A stretch of 64,000 nucleotides of DNA from an uncultured Clostridia bacterium (GTDB lineage Bacteria > Bacillota > Clostridia > Oscillospirales > Acutalibacteraceae): positions 124,001 through 188,000 of the forward strand of contig CALZID010000001.1 of assembly GCA_945787805.1 (NCBI GenBank). The letters run 5' to 3'. Position numbers and translations under genes: made by a program. Shown here piece after piece: positions 1 to 8,786 of this stretch. Position 1 is the stretch's first letter, and each line of letters opens with the position of its first letter. Under the pieces are notes generated by a model that was given only the letters and a program-made list of their open reading frames with translations, had not been told where the DNA came from and did no database searches.

Positions 1-164
1 TCATAGGGCAGAGCACCTGAAATAATGTTGAGCAGGGTGGATTTTCCCACACCGTTAATCCCCAAAAGACCTATTCTGTCTTTATCGTTAACAGATAGAG
101 TAATATCTTTTAATATGCTTTTGTCAAGAAAACTTTTTGAAATATTGTTAAGTGATACAAGCAT
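1..164 (-). CDS. ABC-F family ATP-binding protein, N-terminal part only
   Basis: The reverse strand from an ATG at 164 reads MLVSLNNISKSF, then a Walker A box GINGVGKSTLL, and runs off the window edge after about 54 residues. This N-terminus (short beta strand, 'SF' aromatic pair, D-R-I-G-L-L-G lead-in to the P-loop) is typical of soluble ABC-F proteins, which act on the ribosome in translation or antibiotic protection rather than in transport. An AAAGGA ribosome site lies just upstream. The start is 17 nt past the MATE stop, so both are probably one transcript. The signature motif and second ATPase domain lie outside the window, so an ordinary ABC transporter ATPase is not excluded. Confidence 0.8.
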   Translation of the reverse strand, partial: MLVSLNNISKSFLDKSILKDITLSVNDKDRIGLLGINGVGKSTLLNIISGALPY

Positions 165-181
165 AATAATTTTCCTTTATA

Positions 182-1525
182 TCAGTTTTGAGCGAGATTA
201 TGTATATTTTTCTTCCACATTCCGGTAAAGTAGAATACTGATGAGATAACAGTTGCCAAGAGCCAACCGACAGGCCATGAATACCAAATTCCCAATTCAT
301 TGAAAAACGGTGTAAGCAAATATGAGAGTGCAACTCTTAACAATAAGTCAGAGAATGTAGAAACCATAAACATTTTCATTTTACCGCAGCCGCGAAGCAC
401 ACCGTCAATAATGAGCTTAATTGCTATGAATAAATAGAAAGGAGACACAATTTTCAAGAATTGTTTGCCAACTTCAATTATCTCGGTATCATTGGCAGAT
501 ACAAAAATCTGCATCATATTTTCAGGAAAGAAAAAGAACAGAATGAACAGGGGTAATGTTATGATATATGACATAGTGTAAAGTGACTTAACACCTTGTT
601 TAATTCGGTCAATTCTATTAGCGCCGACATTTTGAGCAGTATAGCTTGACATACTGTTGCCAAGAGCACAAAGAGTTGTAATAGTAAATGTATTTAGTTT
701 ACCTGCTGCCGAAAATCCCGCAACTACAATGGCGCCGAATTTGTTTACAAGTCCCTGAATAAATATGTTGCCTATTGATACAAAGCTCTGTTGCAAAATG
801 CTTGGAACAGCAACATATAAAATCTTTTTTAACATTTCATAAGAAAACAGTTTGAATTTAGGCGTTTCAATTTTCTTAATTCGAGTTATCAATACAACGA
901 GTGAAAATACGGAAGAAACACCTTGTGCAATAAATGTTGCCCACGCAACACCCGATACACCCATCGTAGTATATTTTACCAATATGTAATCGAGAAAAAC
1001 ATTGAAAACTGAAGATAAAATTAAGAAATACAGGGGAGTTTTAGAGTCACCCAAAGCGGTGAAAATGCCCGTGCAAATATTATAGAGAAACAGGAATATA
1101 AGCCCGGCTGTATATATGTTTAAATATAAAGATGAGTCTTCAAAAAGATTTTGCGGAGTATTAAGAACCGTCAGTAAAGGATTTGAAAATAACAATCCCG
1201 CAACGGTTAAAAAAGCGCTCAATCCGATTACGGAAATCAGAGAGGTGCTTATACAGGTTTTAAGCTTTGTATAATTCTTATTGCCGAAAAACTGCGATAT
1301 AACCACGCAGCAACCGATATTTGAACCGTTTGCAATAGCCATGTATATCATTGTAATTGTATATGAAATTCCTATGGATGCCAGTGCGTCGCCACCTAAA
1401 AATTTGCCTGCAATTATGCTGTCTGCAATATTATATAACTGCTGAAAGCAAACGCTTATTAGCAATGGAACGGTAAATTTTATCAGTATTTTTGCGGGAT
1501 TACCCTGAGTCATATCTTTGACCAT
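182..1525 (-). CDS. MATE family efflux transporter
   Basis: A 447-residue, very hydrophobic protein with about 12 membrane segments in two halves. It starts MVKDMTQGNPAKILIKFTVP, the usual MATE N-terminus, and has LYNIADSIIAGKFLG in segment 1-2, the standard Q-L-Y-N-x-x-D signature of Clostridia MATE/NorM-like proteins. It is expected to export cationic drugs or toxins in exchange for Na+ or H+. The ATG at 1525 is chosen because AGGTGG sits just upstream; a start 10 codons earlier would include that ribosome site. The length fits the family (about 440-460). It is followed by the ABC-F gene, a plausible small-molecule resistance pair. The substrate cannot be read from sequence. Confidence 0.93.
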   Translation of the reverse strand: MVKDMTQGNPAKILIKFTVPLLISVCFQQLYNIADSIIAGKFLGGDALASIGISYTITMIYMAIANGSNIGCCVVISQFFGNKNYTKLKTCISTSLISVIGLSAFLTVAGLLFSNPLLTVLNTPQNLFEDSSLYLNIYTAGLIFLFLYNICTGIFTALGDSKTPLYFLILSSVFNVFLDYILVKYTTMGVSGVAWATFIAQGVSSVFSLVVLITRIKKIETPKFKLFSYEMLKKILYVAVPSILQQSFVSIGNIFIQGLVNKFGAIVVAGFSAAGKLNTFTITTLCALGNSMSSYTAQNVGANRIDRIKQGVKSLYTMSYIITLPLFILFFFFPENMMQIFVSANDTEIIEVGKQFLKIVSPFYLFIAIKLIIDGVLRGCGKMKMFMVSTFSDLLLRVALSYLLTPFFNELGIWYSWPVGWLLATVISSVFYFTGMWKKNIHNLAQN

Positions 1526-1570
1526 AATACCACCTAAAAATAAGGGACTGAACATCAGCCCCTTAAAATC

Positions 1571-2965
1571 TTATAAAACTTCAAGAATACTTCTTGCGAC
1601 ACTGATACCGTTTGAAGATGCTTGCATAAGACCGCGGGTAACAGATGCACCGTCACCGATAGCATGAAGACCTTTAACACTTGTTTCAAAGTTAGTGTCA
1701 ACAACAACTTTGTTTGAATAGAATTTAACTTCTACACCGTAGAGCAGTGTTTCATCACTGGCAATGCCGGGTGTAACTTTATCAAGAGCCTCAAGCATTT
1801 CTGCAATATCCACCATTATTCTGTGGGGGAAAACAAGAGATAAGTCGCCCGGTACGGCATCTTTAAGTGTGGGAATAAGATTATTTCTGCAAAGTCTTTC
1901 GGCAGTAGTTCTTCTTCCGCGTTTAAAATCACCGTAGGTCTGAACGAGAATTTTACCGTCACAGAGCATATTGCTTAACTGTGCGATATGTTTACCGTAT
2001 TCGATAGGCGATTTGAAAGGCTTTGTAAAATTCTTTGATACAAGAAGTGCAAAGTTTGTGTTATTTGTCTTGTATTCGGCAGATTTGTAAGCATGACCGT
2101 TTACAACTGCGAGCCCGTTATCATAATATTCCGTTGCAACTTCCCCAGACGGATTGGAACAGAAAGTTCTAACCTTATCGTCAAAGGTTTGTGAGTAGTA
2201 AATGAGCTTTGCTTCATAAAGGTTTTCATTTAAGAACTTCATAACCTCGTCACGAACTTCAACACGAACACCCACATCAACAGTACCAACCTGTGTTTCG
2301 ATATCATGGTCTTTACAGATATGGCTAAGCCATTCTGCGCCTTCACGGCCGACTGCGGCAACGATTTTGTCGGAGTAATATGTGTTTCCGCCGGCTACAA
2401 CACCTTTAACCTGATTATCTTCAATAATAATATCTTCAACCATTGTGTTAAAGAGAATGTTACAACCGTTATCTTCAAGATGCTTTTGAAGTCTGCCGTA
2501 AATTTTGTATCCTTCTTCTGTACCGAGATGGCGAATAGGACATTCAATCAGTTTAAGATTGGCGTTGATTGCCTTTCTTCTGATTTCTTCAATTTCAGCA
2601 CGCTTATCCACACCGTAAACATTAGTGTCGGCACCGAATTTCAAATAAATCTCGTCAGCTTCATTCAACAGTCCCATTGTTTCTTCATAGCCAAGAATTT
2701 CAGGGAGATGACCGCCGACATCGGGAGAAAGTGACAGCTTACCGTCCGAGAAAGCGCCTGCACCGGCAAATCCCGTCGTAATTGAGCAAGGCTGACATCC
2801 AACACATTTTTTAGTAGTTCTTTTCGGACACATTCTTTTTTCAATAGAACGGCCTTTTTCAATCATAAGAATTTTAATATCGGGCTTTTTAGCCAAAAGT
2901 TCATAAGCACAGAAAATTCCCGAAGGACCTGCGCCGATAATAATTACATCATAATTGTTATTCAT
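1571..2965 (-). CDS. FAD-dependent dehydrogenase (COG2509-like)
   Basis: A 464-residue flavoprotein. Its N-terminus YDVIIIGAGPSGIFCAYEL is a dinucleotide-binding Rossmann fold. It is followed by a Cys-rich stretch (residues about 45-65, CPKR..KKCVGCQPCSI) and TGFAGAGAFSDGKLS, which are hallmarks of the uncharacterised COG2509 FAD-dependent dehydrogenases of Firmicutes and Bacteroidetes. The C-terminus HAIGDGASVTRGL is the second FAD contact. The start at 2965 is set by GGTGA 8 nt upstream; a longer frame reaching 3061 would overlap the upstream permease. It begins 16 nt after that permease ends and may be co-transcribed with the nucleoside transporter. Reaction unknown. Confidence 0.85.
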   Translation of the reverse strand: MNNNYDVIIIGAGPSGIFCAYELLAKKPDIKILMIEKGRSIEKRMCPKRTTKKCVGCQPCSITTGFAGAGAFSDGKLSLSPDVGGHLPEILGYEETMGLLNEADEIYLKFGADTNVYGVDKRAEIEEIRRKAINANLKLIECPIRHLGTEEGYKIYGRLQKHLEDNGCNILFNTMVEDIIIEDNQVKGVVAGGNTYYSDKIVAAVGREGAEWLSHICKDHDIETQVGTVDVGVRVEVRDEVMKFLNENLYEAKLIYYSQTFDDKVRTFCSNPSGEVATEYYDNGLAVVNGHAYKSAEYKTNNTNFALLVSKNFTKPFKSPIEYGKHIAQLSNMLCDGKILVQTYGDFKRGRRTTAERLCRNNLIPTLKDAVPGDLSLVFPHRIMVDIAEMLEALDKVTPGIASDETLLYGVEVKFYSNKVVVDTNFETSVKGLHAIGDGASVTRGLMQASSNGISVARSILEVL

Positions 2966-2981
2966 AATATATTCACCAAAA

Positions 2982-3965
2982 CTATCTTTCTTCTCTGAAA
3001 TATGAGAGTCCCAAGGAGGCGGGCGGTTGATTTTCGCGTTTCTTTCTAACACTTGTGGCAATCAAAACTATAATTGTTACTGCATAAGGAAGCATCTGAA
3101 TAAGCGGAATGTATGTCATCGGTACATTTATATAGTTAAAGAGAATATATAATGCACCGAAAAGATATGAGCTCAATATAGACATACTCGGTTTCCAGAT
3201 AGAGAAGATAACGATTGCAATAGCAAGCCAGCCTCTGTCACCAAAACCGTTGTTGGACCAAATGCCGTTACTGTAGTCCATAATGTAGAAAAGTCCGCCG
3301 AGACCTGCAATCATACCGCCGACAGTTGTTGCAAGGTATTTGTAAAGTGTAACATTTATACCGGCAGCGTCAGCAGTTGCAGGATTTTCACCAACTGCAC
3401 GAAGGTGTAAGCCGGCTTTTGTCTTTTTAAGAACAAAACCCGAAACGACAGCAATAATAACTGCGAAATAGACCATAAATCCGTATGAGAAAAACATTTT
3501 TCCGATGCTGCTCATATCTTCGGCAAACGGGAAAATAGGAGTTTTATATGCTTGTGCAATTTTAACCAATGAAAGATAAGGAACATCACTCTTTAGTATT
3601 TTGATAAGCGAACCGCCGAAGAAATTACCGAAGCCGACACCGAATGTTGTAATGGCAAGACCGGTAACATTCTGATTTGCTTTGAGAGTAATTGTCAGAA
3701 AACAGTAAAGAAGTGAAGTTACAATTGAGCCAAACATACAGCACAAAAGGGGAATGAGAACGGCGAGAAACGGTTCAACTCTGTCAGCACCGTTTTGATA
3801 GAAAAATCCGCCGATAACTCCCGATATAGCGCCTATATACATAATACCGGGAATACCAAGATTTAAGTTGCCCGATTTTTCAGTAATTATTTCGCCTGTT
3901 GCGCCGTAAAGAAGAGGAGTACCCTGCAATATTGCACGGGAAATAAATTGAGCAATTGCATCCAT
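2982..3965 (-). CDS. Nucleoside ABC transporter permease 2 (NupQ/YufQ-like)
   Basis: A 327-residue integral membrane protein of the BPD_transp_2 (branched-chain/ribose type) permease family. TPLLYGATGEIITEKSGNLNLG near the N-terminus is characteristic of the second permease of BMP/nucleoside ABC systems (B. subtilis NupQ, streptococcal and spirochaete homologues). LRAVGENPATADAAGINV is the cytoplasmic EAA-like loop that contacts the ATPase. The gene lies 1 nt after the partner permease and in line with the ATPase and BMP lipoprotein genes, so the four make one importer for purine nucleosides, probably guanosine or inosine. The nucleoside assignment rests on family and on xpt next door. Confidence 0.9.
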   Translation of the reverse strand: MDAIAQFISRAILQGTPLLYGATGEIITEKSGNLNLGIPGIMYIGAISGVIGGFFYQNGADRVEPFLAVLIPLLCCMFGSIVTSLLYCFLTITLKANQNVTGLAITTFGVGFGNFFGGSLIKILKSDVPYLSLVKIAQAYKTPIFPFAEDMSSIGKMFFSYGFMVYFAVIIAVVSGFVLKKTKAGLHLRAVGENPATADAAGINVTLYKYLATTVGGMIAGLGGLFYIMDYSNGIWSNNGFGDRGWLAIAIVIFSIWKPSMSILSSYLFGALYILFNYINVPMTYIPLIQMLPYAVTIIVLIATSVRKKRENQPPASLGLSYFREER

Positions 3966-3966
3966 A

Positions 3967-5076
3967 TTATTTATCCTCCTTTACGCTGTTTTTCTTGTGA
4001 TTAAAGTTGATTTTGTAATTGATAAAGAATTCGCAACCGATAATGAAGAAAAGAATTATACCGGTTAAAATCTCTGCAAAGTCGGCATTTAAGCCGAATT
4101 TTGATGAAACCTCATCGGCGCCTCTCTCAAGAAATACAATTAGCAGAGAAGTTAGTACCATTGTAACAGGATTGAATTTTGCAAGCCACGCTACCATAAT
4201 TGCAGTAAATCCGCGTCCGTCGGCAAGATTAGAGTCAATTGAGTGGGATGCGCCGCCGACAAGCAAAAGTCCCGCAATACCGCAAATAGCACCTGAAAGC
4301 GCCATGGTACGCACAATTACCTTCTTAACATTTATTCCGATGTAACGGGCAGTGTTTTCACTTTCACCAACTACTGAAATCTCATAGCCGTGTTTACTGT
4401 AATTCAAGTAAATATAAAGAAGAACGGTAAGAACGGCAACTATTATGATATTTAAAATATAGTTTTCACCGAAAAGTCTCGGGAACCAACCGTGACTTAA
4501 AAGGTCGGGACCTACAACATTTGAACCGCTTTTATCCGCAATTTTCAAGAAAAATTCAATAAGCTGAATTGCAACATAGTTCATCATAAGTGTAAACAGT
4601 GTTTCGTTTGTTCCCCAATGCGCTTTAAAGAAGGCAGGAATAACAGCCCAGATAATGCCGGATAAAACCGCAAAAATCGCCATAATCAAAATCAGCATTC
4701 CGTCCGGAACTTTTCCGCCCAAATAGAACATACACATTGCCGTTGAAAGGCAACCTATAAGTACCTGACCTTCTGCGCCCGTGTTCCAAAATCTCATTCT
4801 GAATGCAGGAGTTACCGCCAATGAAACGCAAAGAAGAATTGCAATTTCGTGAATTGTAACGAGAGTTCTTCCCGTACCGAATGCACCCTGGAAAACAGTT
4901 TTGAAAATTGAAATCGGGTCGTCGCCCGTAAAAAGCTTTGTAACAATTCCGCAGACCGCAAGTGCGAGTAAAATAGCGATTATTCGGACAATAATTCCTT
5001 GTTTAAGTGAAATATCAGTCCTTTTCGAAATATGGAAAAAAGGTTCATGAGATTTTACTTTTTCATTTTTCTTCAT
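3967..5076 (-). CDS. Nucleoside ABC transporter permease 1 (NupP/YufP-like)
   Basis: A 369-residue membrane permease pairing with the next gene. It has a charged cytoplasmic N-terminus, about 9-10 membrane spans, RMRFWNTGAEGQVLIG (the family's strongly conserved segment) and a coupling loop EISVVGESENTARYIGINV. It overlaps the ATPase gene by 14 nt (5063-5076), which suggests translational coupling. Known NupP-type proteins form a heterodimeric channel with NupQ. There are no internal stops and the length is normal. Confidence 0.9.
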   Translation of the reverse strand: MKKNEKVKSHEPFFHISKRTDISLKQGIIVRIIAILLALAVCGIVTKLFTGDDPISIFKTVFQGAFGTGRTLVTIHEIAILLCVSLAVTPAFRMRFWNTGAEGQVLIGCLSTAMCMFYLGGKVPDGMLILIMAIFAVLSGIIWAVIPAFFKAHWGTNETLFTLMMNYVAIQLIEFFLKIADKSGSNVVGPDLLSHGWFPRLFGENYILNIIIVAVLTVLLYIYLNYSKHGYEISVVGESENTARYIGINVKKVIVRTMALSGAICGIAGLLLVGGASHSIDSNLADGRGFTAIMVAWLAKFNPVTMVLTSLLIVFLERGADEVSSKFGLNADFAEILTGIILFFIIGCEFFINYKINFNHKKNSVKEDK

Positions 5077-6598
5077 TCTCTTTTACTCCTTTCGCTTTCG
5101 TCATTAAAAGACCGACTTCTTCTTTTGTGGCAGTTCTGCCGTCAACAATACCTGAAACAGAACCTGAGCTGATAACAAGAATTCTGTCGCAAAGCTCAAG
5201 CAAAACATCAAGGTCCTCACCGACAAAAATAACTGCTACACCGTTTTCTTTTTGTTGATTTAATAAATTGTAAATTGTGTAAGAAGAGTTAATGTCAAGT
5301 CCACGAACAGGGTAGGCGGCCATCAAAACTGTAGGTGATGCCGCAATTTCACGACCGACAAGAACTTTTTGAACATTACCGCCCGAAAGCCTTCTGACAG
5401 GAGTTGTAGGACCGGGAGTAACAACTTCAAGGTCATTTATAATTGTATCTGCAAGTTGTTTGGGCGGCTTTTTGTCAAGAAAGAACGAATGTCCTTTTTT
5501 ATAACTTCTTAAAAGCATATTGTCAATGATGTCCATATTGCCCACAAGTCCCATACCGAGTCGGTCCTCGGGGACAAATGAAAGGCGGACACCTAATTCT
5601 CTTATTTGAACCGGGGTTTTCTCTTTAAGATTGATTTCTTTATCGTCCGCCGGGTCAATATAGCAAATTTTGCCATCGGTTGTCTTAATCAGACCTGCGA
5701 TACATTCAAGAAGCTCTTTCTGACCGCTGCCAGCAATACCGGCAATACCTAATATTTCTCCGCTCTTTGCAGTAAAGGAAATACTGTCAAGAATTTTTAT
5801 TCCTTCGGTATTGGTTAAATTCAAATTGTCAATTATAAGCCTGTCAACAGAATTTTCAGGTTCGGAACGGTTGATATTAAGTGAAATTTTTTTGCCGACC
5901 ATCATTTCTGTCAGTTCTGCTTCATTCGTTTCGGCAGTAACAACGGTATCTATATATTCACCGCGGCGAAGAATAGCGACTCTGTCGGAAACAGACAAAA
6001 CTTCATGCATTTTATGTGTGATGATTATTATCGACTTGCCGTCTTCTTTCATCGTTTTAATAACTTTGAACAGCTTTTCTGTTTCTTGAGGAGTTAAAAC
6101 CGCGGTGGGTTCATCCAAAATCAGTATATCTGCACCTCTGTAAAGCACCTTGACAATTTCAACGGTTTGCTTTTCAGATACAGACATTTCGTATATTTTC
6201 TTTTTAGGGTCAATGTCAAAACCGTATTTTTTTGAAATTTCAGCAACGCGTTTCTCTGCGTCTTTAAGATTAAATTTTTGCTTTTCTTGGATTCCGAGCA
6301 CTATGTTTTCGGTAGCGGTAAAAATGTCAACAAGTTTAAAGTGCTGGTGAATCATACCTATTTTAAGATTAAATGCATCTTTAGGAGAACTAATTGTAAC
6401 GGGTTTTCCATTCACAAAAATTTCACCCTCGTCAGGGTAATAAATGCCCGCAATCATATTCATAAGCGTAGTTTTACCACTGCCGTTTTCACCTAAGATT
6501 GCAAGGATTTCCCCGGACTGAACCGAAAGATTAATGTTTTTGTTAGCGACAACTTCGCCAAATCGCTTTGTAACATTCTTTAATTCTAATGCGTTCAA
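5063..6598 (-). CDS. Nucleoside ABC transporter ATP-binding protein (NupO/YufO-like, two ATPase domains)
   Basis: A 511-residue fused double ATPase. Domain 1 has Walker A GENGSGKTTL, an atypical signature MSVSEKQTVEIVK and Walker B DILILDEPTAVLTP. Domain 2 has the degenerate P-loop GIAGSGQKELLECIAGL and signature LSGGNVQKVLVGREI, as in sugar/nucleoside (RbsA-type) ATPases, where the second site is partly impaired. The start is taken as the TTG at 6598 because a perfect AGGAGG lies 9 nt upstream (6605-6610), whereas starts further upstream would place that site inside the gene. It energises the two permeases and follows the BMP gene after a hairpin. Confidence 0.92.
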   Translation of the reverse strand: MNALELKNVTKRFGEVVANKNINLSVQSGEILAILGENGSGKTTLMNMIAGIYYPDEGEIFVNGKPVTISSPKDAFNLKIGMIHQHFKLVDIFTATENIVLGIQEKQKFNLKDAEKRVAEISKKYGFDIDPKKKIYEMSVSEKQTVEIVKVLYRGADILILDEPTAVLTPQETEKLFKVIKTMKEDGKSIIIITHKMHEVLSVSDRVAILRRGEYIDTVVTAETNEAELTEMMVGKKISLNINRSEPENSVDRLIIDNLNLTNTEGIKILDSISFTAKSGEILGIAGIAGSGQKELLECIAGLIKTTDGKICYIDPADDKEINLKEKTPVQIRELGVRLSFVPEDRLGMGLVGNMDIIDNMLLRSYKKGHSFFLDKKPPKQLADTIINDLEVVTPGPTTPVRRLSGGNVQKVLVGREIAASPTVLMAAYPVRGLDINSSYTIYNLLNQQKENGVAVIFVGEDLDVLLELCDRILVISSGSVSGIVDGRTATKEEVGLLMTKAKGVKENEEK

Positions 6599-6642
6599 AA
6601 TTAGAATCCTCCTGTGATAAATATGTGTGTAAAAAACAACCA

Positions 6643-6669
6643 CAAGGGGACACAGATAATGTCCCCTTG
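6643..6669 (-). terminator. Hairpin between BMP gene and ATPase gene
   Basis: Perfect 10-bp stem CAAGGGGACA / TGTCCCCTTG with a 7-nt loop. On the minus strand it is followed by TGGTTGTTTTTT, an intrinsic terminator or attenuator. In ABC operons such a hairpin after the binding-protein gene commonly gives more binding protein than membrane components; that role is inferred here. Confidence 0.75.
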
Positions 6670-6699
6670 CATATTCACGGTTAAAACTGAATTAAGATA

Positions 6700-7986
6700 T
6701 CAACCAAAGTTTGTGTTAAGGTTCTCAACACCGTCAATGATAATGTCAAAGTAAGGAGCTGAACGGAAGTCCTTAGCATTTGACTCATCGAAGTAATCGT
6801 CATGGATAACGTTTGTTTCGCCTTTGAAGTCACCGTCAACATCAGCAAGATATTCAGTAAGGTTTTTGCCTTCAACCGTAAACTTGCTTGTATCAAATAC
6901 ATGGAGTGTGCCTGCTTTAAATTCGGCAACAGCAGCGTTAATTGCTTCAATTGTACCTTCTGCAGCAACATCCTGGTTAACACCTGTAAGAACTACTGAA
7001 CCTGTTGAAATTGTACCTGTCCAGTCAGCGTCGATAGCTTCGCCTTTAACAGTCTGTTCGATGATGTACTGGAAGTATGGTGCCCAGTCAATAGCAGAAG
7101 AAATGATAAATGTATTTTCACCTGCTGAATATGTGCTGCCGTTGTAAGAAACGTTCGGAACGCCTTTGAGCTCGCAAGCTGTAGGTGCGCCGAGTGAGTC
7201 AGCGTGCTGGCTGATAAGTACGCACTTATCCTGCTCAATAAGAGCTGTAGCAGCTTCTTGTTCTTTTGCCTGGTCATACCATGAACCTGTGTAACGAACT
7301 TTCATTGTAGCTGTAGGACAAACTGAACGAGCGCCAAGGAAGAATGATGTCATACCTGAAATAACTTCAGCGTATGTGAAAGCACCTACATAACCGATAA
7401 TTGCCTGTTCAGCTGTGATTTTGCCGTCTTTAATCATTTCGTTGAGTTTCATACCTGCTGCGATACCTGCAAGGTAACGAACTTCGTAAACGCTTGCGAA
7501 AGCATTGTGGAAGTTAGCGATACCGGCTGTTTTACCTGAAGTACCTGTAGCGTGGCAGAACTGAACATTCGGGAATTCTTTTGCAGCCTGTTTCATAAAT
7601 GATTCATGGCCGAATGAGTCAGCAAAGATTACTGAGCAGCCCTTGTTCTTTGCAAGGTCAACTGCAGCGTCATAGCAACCCTTGTCTTCACCGATGTTAG
7701 TAACAATAATTACCTGGTCATCGGTAAGTCCCATGCCTTTTGCCGCTGATTTGAGTGATGCGATGAAGTTGTTGTCATAAGTTGAGTTCTCATCGTGGAG
7801 GCAGATAAGACCGATTTTAAATTCTGCCGGAACAGTAACATCTGACTTAACTTCCTGACGAGGAAGAATATCTTCACTCATACCTTTTTTCTCTGTTGTG
7901 TCGCCATTTTTACCGCAAGCGGCAAAAACGCCGGCAATCATAACAACTGCCAATACAACAGCAAGAATTTTCTTGAAGTTTTTCAT
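6700..7986 (-). CDS. BMP/PnrA-type nucleoside-binding lipoprotein
   Basis: A 428-residue secreted lipoprotein. The signal peptide MKNFKKILAVVLAVVMIAGVFAAC ends in a lipobox with Cys at residue 24, followed by a polar linker. The mature part matches the BMP family (TmpC/PnrA purine-nucleoside receptors): KIGLICLHDENSTYDNNF at the start of the fold and SVIFADSFGHESFMKQAAKEF further on. It is the receptor for the importer encoded downstream. A small AACAGCA/TGCTGTT inverted repeat lies between xpt and this gene (about 8018-8035 on the minus strand). Ligand inferred from family and from the xpt neighbour. Confidence 0.92.
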   Translation of the reverse strand: MKNFKKILAVVLAVVMIAGVFAACGKNGDTTEKKGMSEDILPRQEVKSDVTVPAEFKIGLICLHDENSTYDNNFIASLKSAAKGMGLTDDQVIIVTNIGEDKGCYDAAVDLAKNKGCSVIFADSFGHESFMKQAAKEFPNVQFCHATGTSGKTAGIANFHNAFASVYEVRYLAGIAAGMKLNEMIKDGKITAEQAIIGYVGAFTYAEVISGMTSFFLGARSVCPTATMKVRYTGSWYDQAKEQEAATALIEQDKCVLISQHADSLGAPTACELKGVPNVSYNGSTYSAGENTFIISSAIDWAPYFQYIIEQTVKGEAIDADWTGTISTGSVVLTGVNQDVAAEGTIEAINAAVAEFKAGTLHVFDTSKFTVEGKNLTEYLADVDGDFKGETNVIHDDYFDESNAKDFRSAPYFDIIIDGVENLNTNFG

Positions 7987-8037
7987 GTGTTTTTCTCCTT
8001 TGGTTTTTAATATTTTAACAGCAAATGCTGTTATTTC

Positions 8038-8613
8038 CTATCTAAAAATAATTTCACCCGTAATATCGTCCATTTTTTCGATTATCGCCATTGACTCAAC
8101 ACGAACACCTTGCGCACGAAGCTTATCGCCACCGCCTTGATAACCTTTTTCAATTGCAATTCCGCAGCCCGCAAGATGAGCACCCGACTGATTGACAATA
8201 TCAATTAGACCGACAAGTGCATTACCCTTTGCGAGAAAGTCGTCAACAATAAGTACGGTATCGTTTTCATTTAAAAATGATTTTGAAATAATGATGTCAT
8301 AAGTACACTGATGAGTGAAAGACTCAACCTGACTTGTATAAACATCACCTTTTATATTGATGGTCTTTGTCTTTTTTGCAAAGAGAAGAGGACAGTCAAA
8401 CTGTTGTGCAACCATACAGCCGACACCGATTCCCGAAGCTTCGATTGTCAAAATTTTTGTGATGTTTTCGTTTGAAAAAAGTTTTTTTAATTCAACGCCC
8501 ATTTGTGAAAGAAGCTTAACATCAATTTGATGATTAAGAAAACTGTCAACTTTCAAAACATTACCGGGAAAAACTTTACCGTCTTTGATTATTCTTTCTT
8601 CTAAAATTTTCAT
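8038..8613 (-). CDS. xpt: Xanthine phosphoribosyltransferase
   Basis: A 191-residue cytosolic enzyme converting xanthine and PRPP to XMP for purine salvage. VLIVDDFLAKGNALVGL is the PRPP-binding loop and EASGIGVGCMVAQQFDCPLLFAKK matches Xpt of Bacillus and Clostridia, as does the N-terminus MKILEERI. The ATG at 8613 (residue 15 of the longest frame) gives the family length of about 190. It heads the operon with the nucleoside importer. A sigma-A promoter lies 31 nt upstream with no room for the purine riboswitch that often controls xpt. Confidence 0.93.
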   Translation of the reverse strand: MKILEERIIKDGKVFPGNVLKVDSFLNHQIDVKLLSQMGVELKKLFSNENITKILTIEASGIGVGCMVAQQFDCPLLFAKKTKTINIKGDVYTSQVESFTHQCTYDIIISKSFLNENDTVLIVDDFLAKGNALVGLIDIVNQSGAHLAGCGIAIEKGYQGGGDKLRAQGVRVESMAIIEKMDDITGEIIFR

Positions 8614-8643
8614 AAAAATACCCTCGTCGTCAATATACGAACA

Positions 8644-8672
8644 ATTATACTTCAAAAATTAAAAAAATTCAA
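8644..8672 (-). promoter_or_regulatory. Sigma-A promoter of the xpt/nucleoside importer operon
   Basis: On the minus strand TTGAAT (8667-8672), a 17-nt spacer and TATAAT (8644-8649) precede the xpt start by about 30 nt. The short leader holds no aptamer-like structure, so any purine control would act through a protein operator rather than a riboswitch. Confidence 0.75.
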
Positions 8673-8702
8673 TATTTTTTATCTTTATTTTCGCGGAATT
8701 TT

Positions 8703-8731
8703 TTGCGAATAATTTGGTAAAAATATATAAA
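8703..8731 (+). promoter_or_regulatory. Promoter of the maltodextrin ABC operon
   Basis: TTGCGA (8703-8708), 17-nt spacer, TATAAA (8726-8731), 55 nt before the binding-protein start. An imperfect dyad TTCGCGGAA / TTTGCGAA (about 8690-8709) overlaps the -35, a position and half-site style (TCGC..GCGA) compatible with a LacI-family MalR-like repressor. The operator reading is a weak inference. Confidence 0.5.
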
Positions 8732-8786
8732 AAAGTAAATGTTTATTCTGAATTCTTCAAATAAACAAAAACAGGAGGTTAAAAAA

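Noticed and set aside
6681..6983. 100-aa Leu/Thr-rich frame antisense-shifted inside the BMP gene
   Set aside because: It is a shadow of the lipoprotein frame, with low-complexity composition and no ribosome site.
8614..8786. Purine riboswitch between xpt and the maltodextrin operon
   Set aside because: No conserved aptamer core can be drawn, and the promoter lies too near xpt.
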